Of a DNA stretch of 46,621 nt, positions 39,967 to 46,621 are shown piece by piece. Numbering within the stretch: the stretch's first letter is position 1; each line of letters begins with the position of its first letter. This DNA comes from an uncultured Oligoflexia bacterium (lineage in GTDB: Bacteria > Bdellovibrionota > Bacteriovoracia > Bacteriovoracales > Bacteriovoracaceae). The notes beneath the pieces were generated by a model that was given only the letters and a program-made list of their open reading frames with translations, had not been told where the DNA came from and did no database searches. The DNA lies in NCBI GenBank assembly GCA_950061135.1, contig CATLVU010000006.1, positions 1 to 46,621 of the forward strand. Direction: 5' to 3'. Both the position numbers and the translations under genes were made by a program.

Positions 39967-42834
39967 TTATTGTGAAATGATATAGTTGATTAATCGGTTA
40001 TATGTCAGAGGAAGCTTCTTACTTATTTGCTCAATAACTTCTTTTAAAGTTATATAAGACTGGATTAGGTTCTCTATATCTTGTATTGATGGAACTTGTA
40101 TCCCTTGCAAAATATTAGATATAGGTACGTTATAAACTTGAGTAAGAAGAAAGTGTATAAATTGAATCATTCCATTGGAAGAATAAATACTGGCAATATG
40201 CTCATCATCAGAGTAAAGATTTAAAAAGTAATCATTATCTTCTGACTCAGGATCAATTTCGAGAGATATTTTTGTTAATGGCCTGTGAATTTCATTCAAT
40301 GCACTTGTGTGAAATGAAATATAAACTTCTTTGTTATTGGGATAAAGAGCGGTTTTCTTTGTTAAAATTAATGGAGTTTTAATAATAGGGTTATTAAAAT
40401 TTATTTGTGTATTTTTGCCATTACTCTTAAGTGTATCAAGGGCCAGTTGTAAAGAGTTACTAAAAGAAGAGAGTAGTGAAAAAACTTGTCCCGGATAGTC
40501 TTTTGATATTGTGTTAAGAATCATATCAATTCGATTAAAGTCTCTTTCTAAGTCTTTTGGATGTTTTGATAAAATCTCAGAATCAGATAATTTAAATAAA
40601 GATAAACCTTTTAAAATATGATCAGGCAGGTTTTCATTTTGTGCGAAAAATACTGGTAATAAAATCTTAGCAAGGTTTCTCTTAACTTTAGTTTGTTCGT
40701 TGTTAAAAGTTAAATCTATGATCTGCCTTCCTATCGAAGAGTTTAAATAGTCTTTAACTGAATTAATGCTAAGGGATGGCCATTTTGGTGTAATCTCAAA
40801 GTAAAAACAGTCAGAATGTCCATATTCATAAGACTTAGCTTCTAAAGAAGTTGATTTAATTATTTCTATCGATGTTTGTTCTCCAGACCTTTGATCTACA
40901 ATCAAGGAATATGGACTTTTAACAAGTGATTGGTTGTGCTCATCTTGTAGATAAAATTCATCATCTGAAACAGAAACTTCAGGGTGAAAGTCAATCTGCT
41001 TCATGGAGAAGAAATAATCAAGAGGTCTACAAACCTTCATTAGTTTTTCAAAAAATAAGGGATGAGTGACTTTACTTGAGTCTCTGTTGGATGCATGAAT
41101 AAGTTTTCCATCCAAAACAGCATCTTGATGAAACTCCAGTTTACAATCATGATATTGATTTTGATAAATCGGAGGAGGATCACCTAAAAACTTTTCCATA
41201 AAAATATTAACTAGATTTGTAATTTGATGAAAGTCTTGAAATGTATTTAGGTTTCCTGAAAGTCTAAAGTTAAAACATGAGGTTTTTTTATTAATACGCG
41301 TTTCATCTGGTAGCTGTTTAGAAAGTACGTAAATATAATGTGGGATTTCACCTTTCCCTGAAATATTATCTAGGTTTAGAATACACTCAACTTTGAATTC
41401 TTTTAGTAAAGTGACGAGTTTGCTTTTTAAACTTGGTAAGAAGAGTTTTTTATTGGATAAAACGAAAAGATATCCATTTTGTTTTAGAATCTCTGTTTGT
41501 TGCTGAATTGTAGTAATTAAATGATGTTGTGGATTATTCTTAGGAGAACGTGCAAGATTGATAACAACTCTGTCATAGGTCGCTGTCGAAAATTGGTCAT
41601 CATTACTCCAAAATGATTTTTGAATATCATCCGAACAATACTTGTTTTCGATATGAGCGTTAGTTATTTTACAAACAAACTTCTTAGGCTCATGTCCTTG
41701 TCCTTGAGCAATCTTGGCCAGAAAAGTTAGGGCCTGAAGCTCATTAAAAATTTTCAAATAAAGACCTGAGCGAAAAGAGTTTTTGGAAAACTCAGGACAA
41801 AGAACTTGATCCCACTTTATGTCTTTATTTTTATTTTGGGCTAACCAATGGGATAGAGACAGAGATTCAAGATAGTTGCCAGAGTAATGACTACTTATTA
41901 TTTCAAGTTCTTTTGTTTTGCCAGTAAGTTTTATTTCTTTCTTTTCTTGAAATGAGCTCAACCAGATCGGGATATTTATTAGTAGGGAGTTTAAAAATAA
42001 TCCAAACTGTTGATGACTTAAACTATGTGAATAAGAAGATTTATATCCCGAAGATTTTTCAATTTTGATAGAAATATTCTTAATAAGTTCATGAATACTA
42101 ATTTTTTTATAAATGTCCCTATACTTAAGCAAGGTGTCCCCTAGGGATGGGTCTGGCTGATACCAGCTAAAAACGTTTTGCTCAAATGCTGAGATATCTA
42201 ATTCTAAACTACTTCCCTTGGGAAAGACCTGAGTTATAAAGGCATTAGGGCACAAGAGGTATTTTAAATTAAATTGGATATTTTCATTATCAATTAAAGT
42301 TAAGATGAAGCGAACCTTTAAGAGATAGATTGAAGATACTCTTAAGCTGAATATCTTAAGAAACTGCGTAAGCTCATCTTTATAAGGAGAATTATCATTT
42401 TGAACATTTTCCCAAAAGTCCTGAATATTATCAATCTCTGAAAGGTTTAGCGCTTGATGTTCTGTATAAAGTAAGAATTCGCTGAAAATTGCTGATTGTA
42501 TCTTTTTAGAGAAATGTGGTGCTTTTTTGATTTTGTAAAAAACATCTTCGAAAATAAGGTCTAAAACTTTTTTTAACTGATTTACTTCTTTTGATAATAG
42601 AGAGTCTCCAGTCCATCCAGGAGTAAAATATTTATTATATTTAGACTCTTCCTGTTTCGGTTCACTTTTTTTAATAAAGGGACTAAATGCAGATGGGGCC
42701 TGAGGATTGATTTTAGGTTTTTGAAAAGATTGAGTTAAATCAGCATCGATTGATTTCGTTGTCTCATCAAGTGAATGGGCCAGCCAGTTTTTGGCCAAAA
42801 AAACCTTATTACTCAAAAAAAAATTTCTCCCCAA
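39967..42834 (-). CDS. Large protein resembling a degenerate N6-adenine DNA methyltransferase
   Basis: A 955-aa protein. The central region (about residues 340-530) resembles type I/IIG N6-adenine methyltransferases: WDQVLCPEFSKNSFRSGLYL with NELQALTFLAKIA at the place of the SAM-binding motif I, TYDRVVINLARSPKN where NPPF/Y is expected, LKQNGYLFVLSN as the strand after motif IV. Neither the FxGxG loop nor an (N/D)PP(Y/F) motif is intact, so catalysis is unlikely. A later part (SINSVKDYLNSSIGRQIIDLT) resembles specificity-domain helices. No restriction subunit is adjacent. The role may be nucleic-acid binding. Confidence 0.6.
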   Translation of the reverse strand: MGRNFFLSNKVFLAKNWLAHSLDETTKSIDADLTQSFQKPKINPQAPSAFSPFIKKSEPKQEESKYNKYFTPGWTGDSLLSKEVNQLKKVLDLIFEDVFYKIKKAPHFSKKIQSAIFSEFLLYTEHQALNLSEIDNIQDFWENVQNDNSPYKDELTQFLKIFSLRVSSIYLLKVRFILTLIDNENIQFNLKYLLCPNAFITQVFPKGSSLELDISAFEQNVFSWYQPDPSLGDTLLKYRDIYKKISIHELIKNISIKIEKSSGYKSSYSHSLSHQQFGLFLNSLLINIPIWLSSFQEKKEIKLTGKTKELEIISSHYSGNYLESLSLSHWLAQNKNKDIKWDQVLCPEFSKNSFRSGLYLKIFNELQALTFLAKIAQGQGHEPKKFVCKITNAHIENKYCSDDIQKSFWSNDDQFSTATYDRVVINLARSPKNNPQHHLITTIQQQTEILKQNGYLFVLSNKKLFLPSLKSKLVTLLKEFKVECILNLDNISGKGEIPHYIYVLSKQLPDETRINKKTSCFNFRLSGNLNTFQDFHQITNLVNIFMEKFLGDPPPIYQNQYHDCKLEFHQDAVLDGKLIHASNRDSSKVTHPLFFEKLMKVCRPLDYFFSMKQIDFHPEVSVSDDEFYLQDEHNQSLVKSPYSLIVDQRSGEQTSIEIIKSTSLEAKSYEYGHSDCFYFEITPKWPSLSINSVKDYLNSSIGRQIIDLTFNNEQTKVKRNLAKILLPVFFAQNENLPDHILKGLSLFKLSDSEILSKHPKDLERDFNRIDMILNTISKDYPGQVFSLLSSFSNSLQLALDTLKSNGKNTQINFNNPIIKTPLILTKKTALYPNNKEVYISFHTSALNEIHRPLTKISLEIDPESEDNDYFLNLYSDDEHIASIYSSNGMIQFIHFLLTQVYNVPISNILQGIQVPSIQDIENLIQSYITLKEVIEQISKKLPLTYNRLINYIISQ

Positions 42835-42962
42835 AAAAGTATATTTTTTAAATAAAATTAATTGTTTACAGCGTTAAAAAGCGAAGTAATTTTGTATAAA
42901 ACTGTATGCAATTTGTCATTAGTTTTTATTTTTTTGTTCAATGCAAAATCTTTCTAAACCTT

Positions 42963-42968
42963 TTGACT
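42963..42968 (+). promoter_or_regulatory. Candidate -35 box of the acidic protein gene
   Basis: TTGACT lies 43 nt before the start codon; weak -10 matches (CCTATT or CTATTA) follow 17-18 nt downstream. The remaining 176-bp gap between the divergent genes is AT-rich and shows no other feature. Confidence 0.35.
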
Positions 42969-43010
42969 GATAATCCGACAAGTATCCTATTAGTATTAAA
43001 GGGGAAAACT

Positions 43011-43433
43011 ATGGGAAAAAGTTTTAACGATGATGAATTACAAGACATAATGAACGAAATTGAAAGCCTTGAGAGTTCATCAGAAAGTGTTGACACTCCA
43101 AGTCAGGAGCCTGAGGCAGTAATGGCCCAAGAGGAACCTGCTCCACAAATGTTGTCTGAAGAAGAGCAAGAAATTGAAGACAGCTTTAATGATGAGCCAG
43201 CGGAGCCAGTTCAAGAGCTACATCCTCAAAAAGTGCACCACAATGAAGCGCCTATGTCTAAAACAAGTATGAATTTCTCAGTTGAGGGAAATACAACTCT
43301 TGATTTAAGCTTTTTGGCCGGTGACAAAACCGTTCATTGCGTTGTTACTCATGATTCATTTGAAGTGGAGCTTGAAGGTGGACTTAAATTTACTCTGCCT
43401 CTAACAGACTGGCATCAGAAAAAATCAGCATAG
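43011..43433 (+). CDS. Acidic hypothetical protein upstream of rsmD
   Basis: A 140-aa cytoplasmic protein from ATG 43011, which has a GGGG ribosome-binding site 7 nt upstream; a longer ORF from 42906 crosses the promoter and has none. The N-terminal 85 residues are Glu/Pro-rich and probably disordered (DDELQDIMNEIESLESSSES), and the C-terminal 50 form a small beta domain (TTLDLSFLAGDKTVHCVVTH). No family recognised. It leads the rsmD-coaD-aminotransferase run with a 9-nt gap. Confidence 0.7.
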   Translation: MGKSFNDDELQDIMNEIESLESSSESVDTPSQEPEAVMAQEEPAPQMLSEEEQEIEDSFNDEPAEPVQELHPQKVHHNEAPMSKTSMNFSVEGNTTLDLSFLAGDKTVHCVVTHDSFEVELEGGLKFTLPLTDWHQKKSA

Positions 43434-43442
43434 TACTGTAAA

Positions 43443-44009
43443 GTGAGTATCAGAATTTTAGGGGGCCTTGGTAAAGGTCATGTTTTAGAAGTGCCTCCTG
43501 AGAATATTACACGTCCAACATCGGTCATGCTGAGAAGAAAATTATTTGATCGATATCAAGATATTTCAGATTATACTTTCATTGATATTTGTGCCGGCTC
43601 AGGGGCCATGGGGCTAGAAGCGATATCAAGAGGAGCAAAAAAAGTAATTTTTATTGAAAACTCTCAGAAAGCTCTATCTATCTTAAAAAAAAATATAAAA
43701 TCATTTAAAGAAAAACTTCAACTAAAAGACGATATATTTCAGGTCTTATTTACCGATTATAAAAAATTAAACTTTTCACAGGTGCTAGATACTCCATCAT
43801 TTATCTTTTTTGATCCTCCCTATGAGAAAAAGCAATTATATCAAGAATTTTTTGATTTGCTTTCAAATCAAAGTTTGATTGATGTTATTGTCGTTGTAGA
43901 GGCCTGTTCGCAAAAGACAATGACCATCACGGAATTTGAGCAAAAATTTGGAACTCCAGATAAAGTTTTAACTCATAGTTCTCACTACTTTGCTCTTTAT
44001 GAATTCTAG
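43443..44009 (+). CDS. rsmD: 16S rRNA m2G966 methyltransferase RsmD
   Basis: A 188-aa Rossmann-fold enzyme methylating G966 of 16S rRNA. The start is GTG. It has RILGGLGKGHVL at the N-terminus, the ITRPTSVMLRRKLFD block, SAM motif I DICAGSGAMGLEA and the catalytic DPPY in FIFFDPPYEKK, all expected for RsmD. It is followed by coaD, the common bacterial pair. Confidence 0.93.
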   Translation: MSIRILGGLGKGHVLEVPPENITRPTSVMLRRKLFDRYQDISDYTFIDICAGSGAMGLEAISRGAKKVIFIENSQKALSILKKNIKSFKEKLQLKDDIFQVLFTDYKKLNFSQVLDTPSFIFFDPPYEKKQLYQEFFDLLSNQSLIDVIVVVEACSQKTMTITEFEQKFGTPDKVLTHSSHYFALYEF

Positions 44010-44045
44010 GATTCGTTTTATACTTTTATAAACAAAGGAAACAGT

Positions 44046-44519
44046 ATGAAAAAAGCATTATATGCAGGATCATTTGACCCGTTTACTATAGGACATCTTG
44101 ATATTGTAAAAAGAGCAATTTCAATTTTTGATGAAGTAACGATTTTAATAGCTGTGTCTCCTTTGAAAAAAAATTTACTAACAAAAGAAGAGCGTAAAGA
44201 TATCTTGTTAAAGATTTTTGAAAATAACCCAAAAGTTCAAGTAGATGAGTGGGACGGCCTTATTGTTGATTATGCTAAAAAAAATAATATTAATGCGATT
44301 GTGAGAGGCCTTCGTCCAACAGGGGATTTTGAAATAGAATTTCAAATGGCTTCAATGAATAGAAAACTAAATCCTGATTTAGAAACAGTCTTTTTTACAA
44401 CGGGAGAAAATCTCTATTATATTTCTTCTTCATTAGTAAAAGAGATTTATGGTCATGGGGGAGATATAAAGCAGTTTGTACCACAAGTTGTATTTGATGA
44501 ATTAGAAAAGCGAAGATAA
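44046..44519 (+). CDS. coaD: Pantetheine-phosphate adenylyltransferase
   Basis: A 157-aa enzyme making dephospho-CoA from 4'-phosphopantetheine and ATP. GSFDPFTIGHLDI contains the TxGH nucleotidyltransferase signature (TIGH at 15-18), AIVRGLRPTGDFEIEFQMA is the second conserved block and the C-terminal ISSSLVKEI is the usual ISSTxVRE motif. Ribosome-binding site AAAGGAAAC precedes it. It sits 36 nt after rsmD. Confidence 0.96.
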   Translation: MKKALYAGSFDPFTIGHLDIVKRAISIFDEVTILIAVSPLKKNLLTKEERKDILLKIFENNPKVQVDEWDGLIVDYAKKNNINAIVRGLRPTGDFEIEFQMASMNRKLNPDLETVFFTTGENLYYISSSLVKEIYGHGGDIKQFVPQVVFDELEKRR

Positions 44520-44521
44520 AA

Positions 44522-45736
44522 ATGTATTTAAGTTCAAGAGTAAAAGAAAGTCAGGCCAGTATCACTTTAAAAGTGAACGAGAAAATTAATCGTATGATCC
44601 AAGATGGAAAATACGTTTATAATATGACTAACGGTCAGCTTCCATTTAAGCCTAGCTCAGAGTTTAAAGATGAGCTTGCAAGGCAATTAAATTTCTTAAA
44701 AAGTTATCAATATAGCTCTATCTCAGGCTTTAAGGAATTAAGAAAGAAATTTTTGGATTACAAACAAAAAAAACGTGAAATCGAAGGTAAGATCTCAGGA
44801 CATTCATGTATTATCAGTAATGGATCAAAGCATTCACTCTATAATGCTCTTGGAACAATTATTGATCCAGGAGACGAAGTAATTTTACTTGCTCCATATT
44901 GGGTTTCATATCCAGAAATGATAAAGTTTTGGGGGGGAGTTCCCCACGTCGTAAGTTCTCATGGCTTTGACGCCTACACTCCATACGTTGACGAAATAGA
45001 AAAGGCCATTAGCTCAAAAACTAAAGCAATTATAATTAATAGCCCTAATAATCCAGCAGGAATTCACTATACAGAAAAGTGGATGCAGTCTTTTGCAGAT
45101 TTAGTTGTTAAGCATGAAAACCTCTTAGTTATAAGTGATGAAGTTTATAGTGATATTGCTTATTTTGACCCAGCTCCAAAATATTTCTATCAATATCGAC
45201 CAGAAGTTTTAGAAAGAACTTTAATCGTTGATGGGATTTCAAAGTCATTAGCAGCAACAGGCCTTAGAATAGGCTATTGTATTGCAGATAAAAAAATTAT
45301 TAAGGGAATGTCTAAAATTCAAAGTCAAACGACATCGGGACCTAATAGTTTAATTCAAAGAGCGTTAATAGAATATAATTTTGATAATCTTGAAAAGTTT
45401 TGTGATCCAATTAAGATGCAGCTTCGAGAAAGTACAAGACTAGTAAGTGAAGCATTTAGAGCGGTAGGGCTAGATCATTGTTTCTACCAAACAACTTCAG
45501 CTTTTTATTACCTTTTAGATTTTTCTAGAATGCCTATGTTTGAAAAATTCGATAACAGAGAAAAGGAAGATCATAGTACTGAAATTGTTAACGATATCTT
45601 AGAAAAAACAGGAGTTGCTTTAGTGCCAGGAAGTTCATTTGGGCAAAAAAACTCAGCGAGAATGAGTTTAACACTAGAAAAAGCCCCGTTTGCAGAAGGT
45701 ATTACAAAGTTAGCAGACTATCTTGCTCGGAAATAA
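44522..45736 (+). CDS. Class I/II aminotransferase (PLP-dependent)
   Basis: A 404-aa enzyme of fold type I. Marks are ISNGSKHSLYNALGTI and NSPNNPAG (substrate and cofactor region), ISDEVYSDIAYF, and the PLP-lysine stretch VDGISKSLAATGLRIGY. Family resemblance is to aspartate/aromatic aminotransferases of the AspB type; the specific substrate cannot be given. It begins 2 nt after the coaD stop, so it belongs to the same transcript. Confidence 0.9.
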   Translation: MYLSSRVKESQASITLKVNEKINRMIQDGKYVYNMTNGQLPFKPSSEFKDELARQLNFLKSYQYSSISGFKELRKKFLDYKQKKREIEGKISGHSCIISNGSKHSLYNALGTIIDPGDEVILLAPYWVSYPEMIKFWGGVPHVVSSHGFDAYTPYVDEIEKAISSKTKAIIINSPNNPAGIHYTEKWMQSFADLVVKHENLLVISDEVYSDIAYFDPAPKYFYQYRPEVLERTLIVDGISKSLAATGLRIGYCIADKKIIKGMSKIQSQTTSGPNSLIQRALIEYNFDNLEKFCDPIKMQLRESTRLVSEAFRAVGLDHCFYQTTSAFYYLLDFSRMPMFEKFDNREKEDHSTEIVNDILEKTGVALVPGSSFGQKNSARMSLTLEKAPFAEGITKLADYLARK

Positions 45737-45800
45737 AGCGGGAATTCTTTCCTGATACCTAGAAACAGCTGATTCTTCTATACTATTAGAGGAGTTAGTA

Positions 45801-46621
45801 ATGAACTTTAGTATTCTTTTTTTATTAATTTTATTTGTTTCTTGTGCGCCTACAGCAGAAGTAAAAGTTCAAAGTGCTATCGATGAAGCAAAATACTTTT
45901 TAAATGATTCTAGGTGCTCAAAAGCAAAAGATGCCTTAGATGAAGTAAATTTTCAGGATGATAACCCAGATTATATTATGGTGTATGCATCTACTTATGC
46001 TTGCTTTGCAGGGTATAACGAAATAGATGCTGTCTTTGGTGGGAACTTAGAAGACTTTGATCCTGGGTCATTTTTTAATTCTTTAGCAAGTTTTTCAACA
46101 TCAACTGAAACTGAAGCTGATAGTGAAGCATATCAATATCTAATGCTAGCTATTGATACTATACTTAGTTCTGGTACATCAGGTGCCCCAAGCACAGTTG
46201 CTAGAACGGAAGAGTTTGGCGGAAGAAAGTCTGGCGATATGTCCATGCAAGTTTTGTTTATGTTAATGGTTCAGATGGGCAAGTATTTTGCTCTTTATGG
46301 AAATACGAATAGTGCGGGTGATAAAGGGCAAGGAACAATAGATGATAATGTTTGTATTTATTCTTACGCAACAGAAGATGCCACAGATTGGGTTACATTT
46401 TTAGGGACTCAAGCAAATACTTGTGGAACATTTGGCAGCGGCGAAGGTTCAGATTTCTTAAAAGCTCCTGTGACTGCTACGGTTATTCAAAGGCGTCTTT
46501 GTGAAGGGATTTATCTTTATAATAATTTTGTTGATGTGATTGCAAACCTGTCTCTTCCAAGTAATGAGTCTCTAGGGGATTTAGCTGATGCGGAAGCTGC
46601 TCTTGGAATTGTTTTAGATGC
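45801..46621 (+). CDS. Lipoprotein, 3' end cut by the window
   Basis: The first 273 residues of a longer protein. The start has a GAGG ribosome-binding site, and MNFSILFLLILFVSC is a lipoprotein signal with Cys15. The mature part is acidic, low in positive charge, and has several cysteines (RCSKAKDALDE, YACFAGYNE, CIYSYATED, TCGTFGSGEG, LCEGIYLYNN) that could form disulfides. The opening segment AIDEAKYFLNDSRCSKAKDA looks TPR-like. No family is recognised. It starts 64 nt after the aminotransferase gene. Confidence 0.8.
   Translation, partial: MNFSILFLLILFVSCAPTAEVKVQSAIDEAKYFLNDSRCSKAKDALDEVNFQDDNPDYIMVYASTYACFAGYNEIDAVFGGNLEDFDPGSFFNSLASFSTSTETEADSEAYQYLMLAIDTILSSGTSGAPSTVARTEEFGGRKSGDMSMQVLFMLMVQMGKYFALYGNTNSAGDKGQGTIDDNVCIYSYATEDATDWVTFLGTQANTCGTFGSGEGSDFLKAPVTATVIQRRLCEGIYLYNNFVDVIANLSLPSNESLGDLADAEAALGIVLD

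Noticed and set aside
42906-43010. N-terminal extension of the acidic protein starting MQFVISFYFF
   Set aside because: No ribosome-binding site; it covers the likely promoter, and the ATG at 43011 has GGGG upstream.
1-46621. CRISPR array, tRNA or rRNA genes, insertion sequences, prophage
   Set aside because: Looked for by eye on both strands; no spaced direct repeats, no tRNA arm signatures, no transposase or phage proteins were seen.

Overview
The window is a low-GC chromosomal segment with short intergenic gaps and genes on both strands. The gene content points to a Gram-negative predator-type bacterium of the Bdellovibrionota, most likely a Bacteriovoracaceae / Halobacteriovorax-like organism. 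This is inferred from four things: a gliding-type TolQ/TolR/TPR/FHA cluster related to the Myxococcus Glt-Agl machinery, many lipoproteins, a PilT twitching ATPase, and a LexA-DinB pair with TTAC/GTAA-type operator half-sites. No CRISPR array, tRNA, rRNA, insertion sequence or prophage was seen.

Layout. 1-6.2 kb: pckA (cut by the left edge), an overlapping three-gene operon (SDR reductase, FMN-binding-like secreted protein, penicillin-acylase-family hydrolase), a bidirectional terminator, a tiny Cys/Lys-rich lipoprotein, an NYN-domain protein and uridine kinase. 6.2-9.6 kb: a metzincin-motif lipoprotein, then a 440-bp gap. That gap holds a near-consensus sigma-54 promoter whose predicted start coincides with the first base of a strong RNA closing stem, so a structured RNA of about 112 nt is proposed. 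Next come a 60-aa protein, lexA and the divergent dinB, with helically phased CGTAA repeats between the last two. 9.6-17.1 kb: housekeeping and hypothetical genes (class II amidotransferase, membrane-anchored peptide-binding protein, tRNA-dihydrouridine synthase, PLD-like protein, Nudix hydrolase, PilZ protein, MscS channel).

17.1-27.4 kb is the most coherent system: ten minus-strand genes, nearly all overlapping or separated by no more than about 20 nt. In transcription order they encode a VWA-domain lipoprotein with an (NDDS)11 linker (CglB-like), an outer-membrane beta-barrel, a TPR protein, a small secreted protein, TolQ, TolR, TolR, a 919-aa TPR protein, a TPR lipoprotein, and an FHA-TM-AgmX/TonB-like protein. 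This resembles a compact envelope-spanning gliding motor with its own adhesin. Just upstream lies a secreted protein built from six two-cysteine repeats.

28.5-33.6 kb: a zinc-peptidase-like protein and a MoxR / DUF58 / transglutaminase (TgpA-like) operon, then a small lipoprotein and an MgtC-family membrane protein. 33.7-46.6 kb: TerB-like protein, divergent SelO-family pseudokinase, S51 peptidase, PilT, D-aminoacyl-tRNA deacylase, ChaN-like protein, a 955-aa protein that looks like a degenerate N6-adenine methyltransferase, an acidic protein, rsmD, coaD, an aminotransferase and a lipoprotein cut by the right edge.

A window-wide trait: of nine convergent gene pairs, eight overlap at their 3' ends, four of them by exactly one shared stop tetramer (CTAG, TTAG, CTAA, TTAA). 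Gaps of more than about 300 bases without a gene occur only at 6908-7347, which is described in its own entries.
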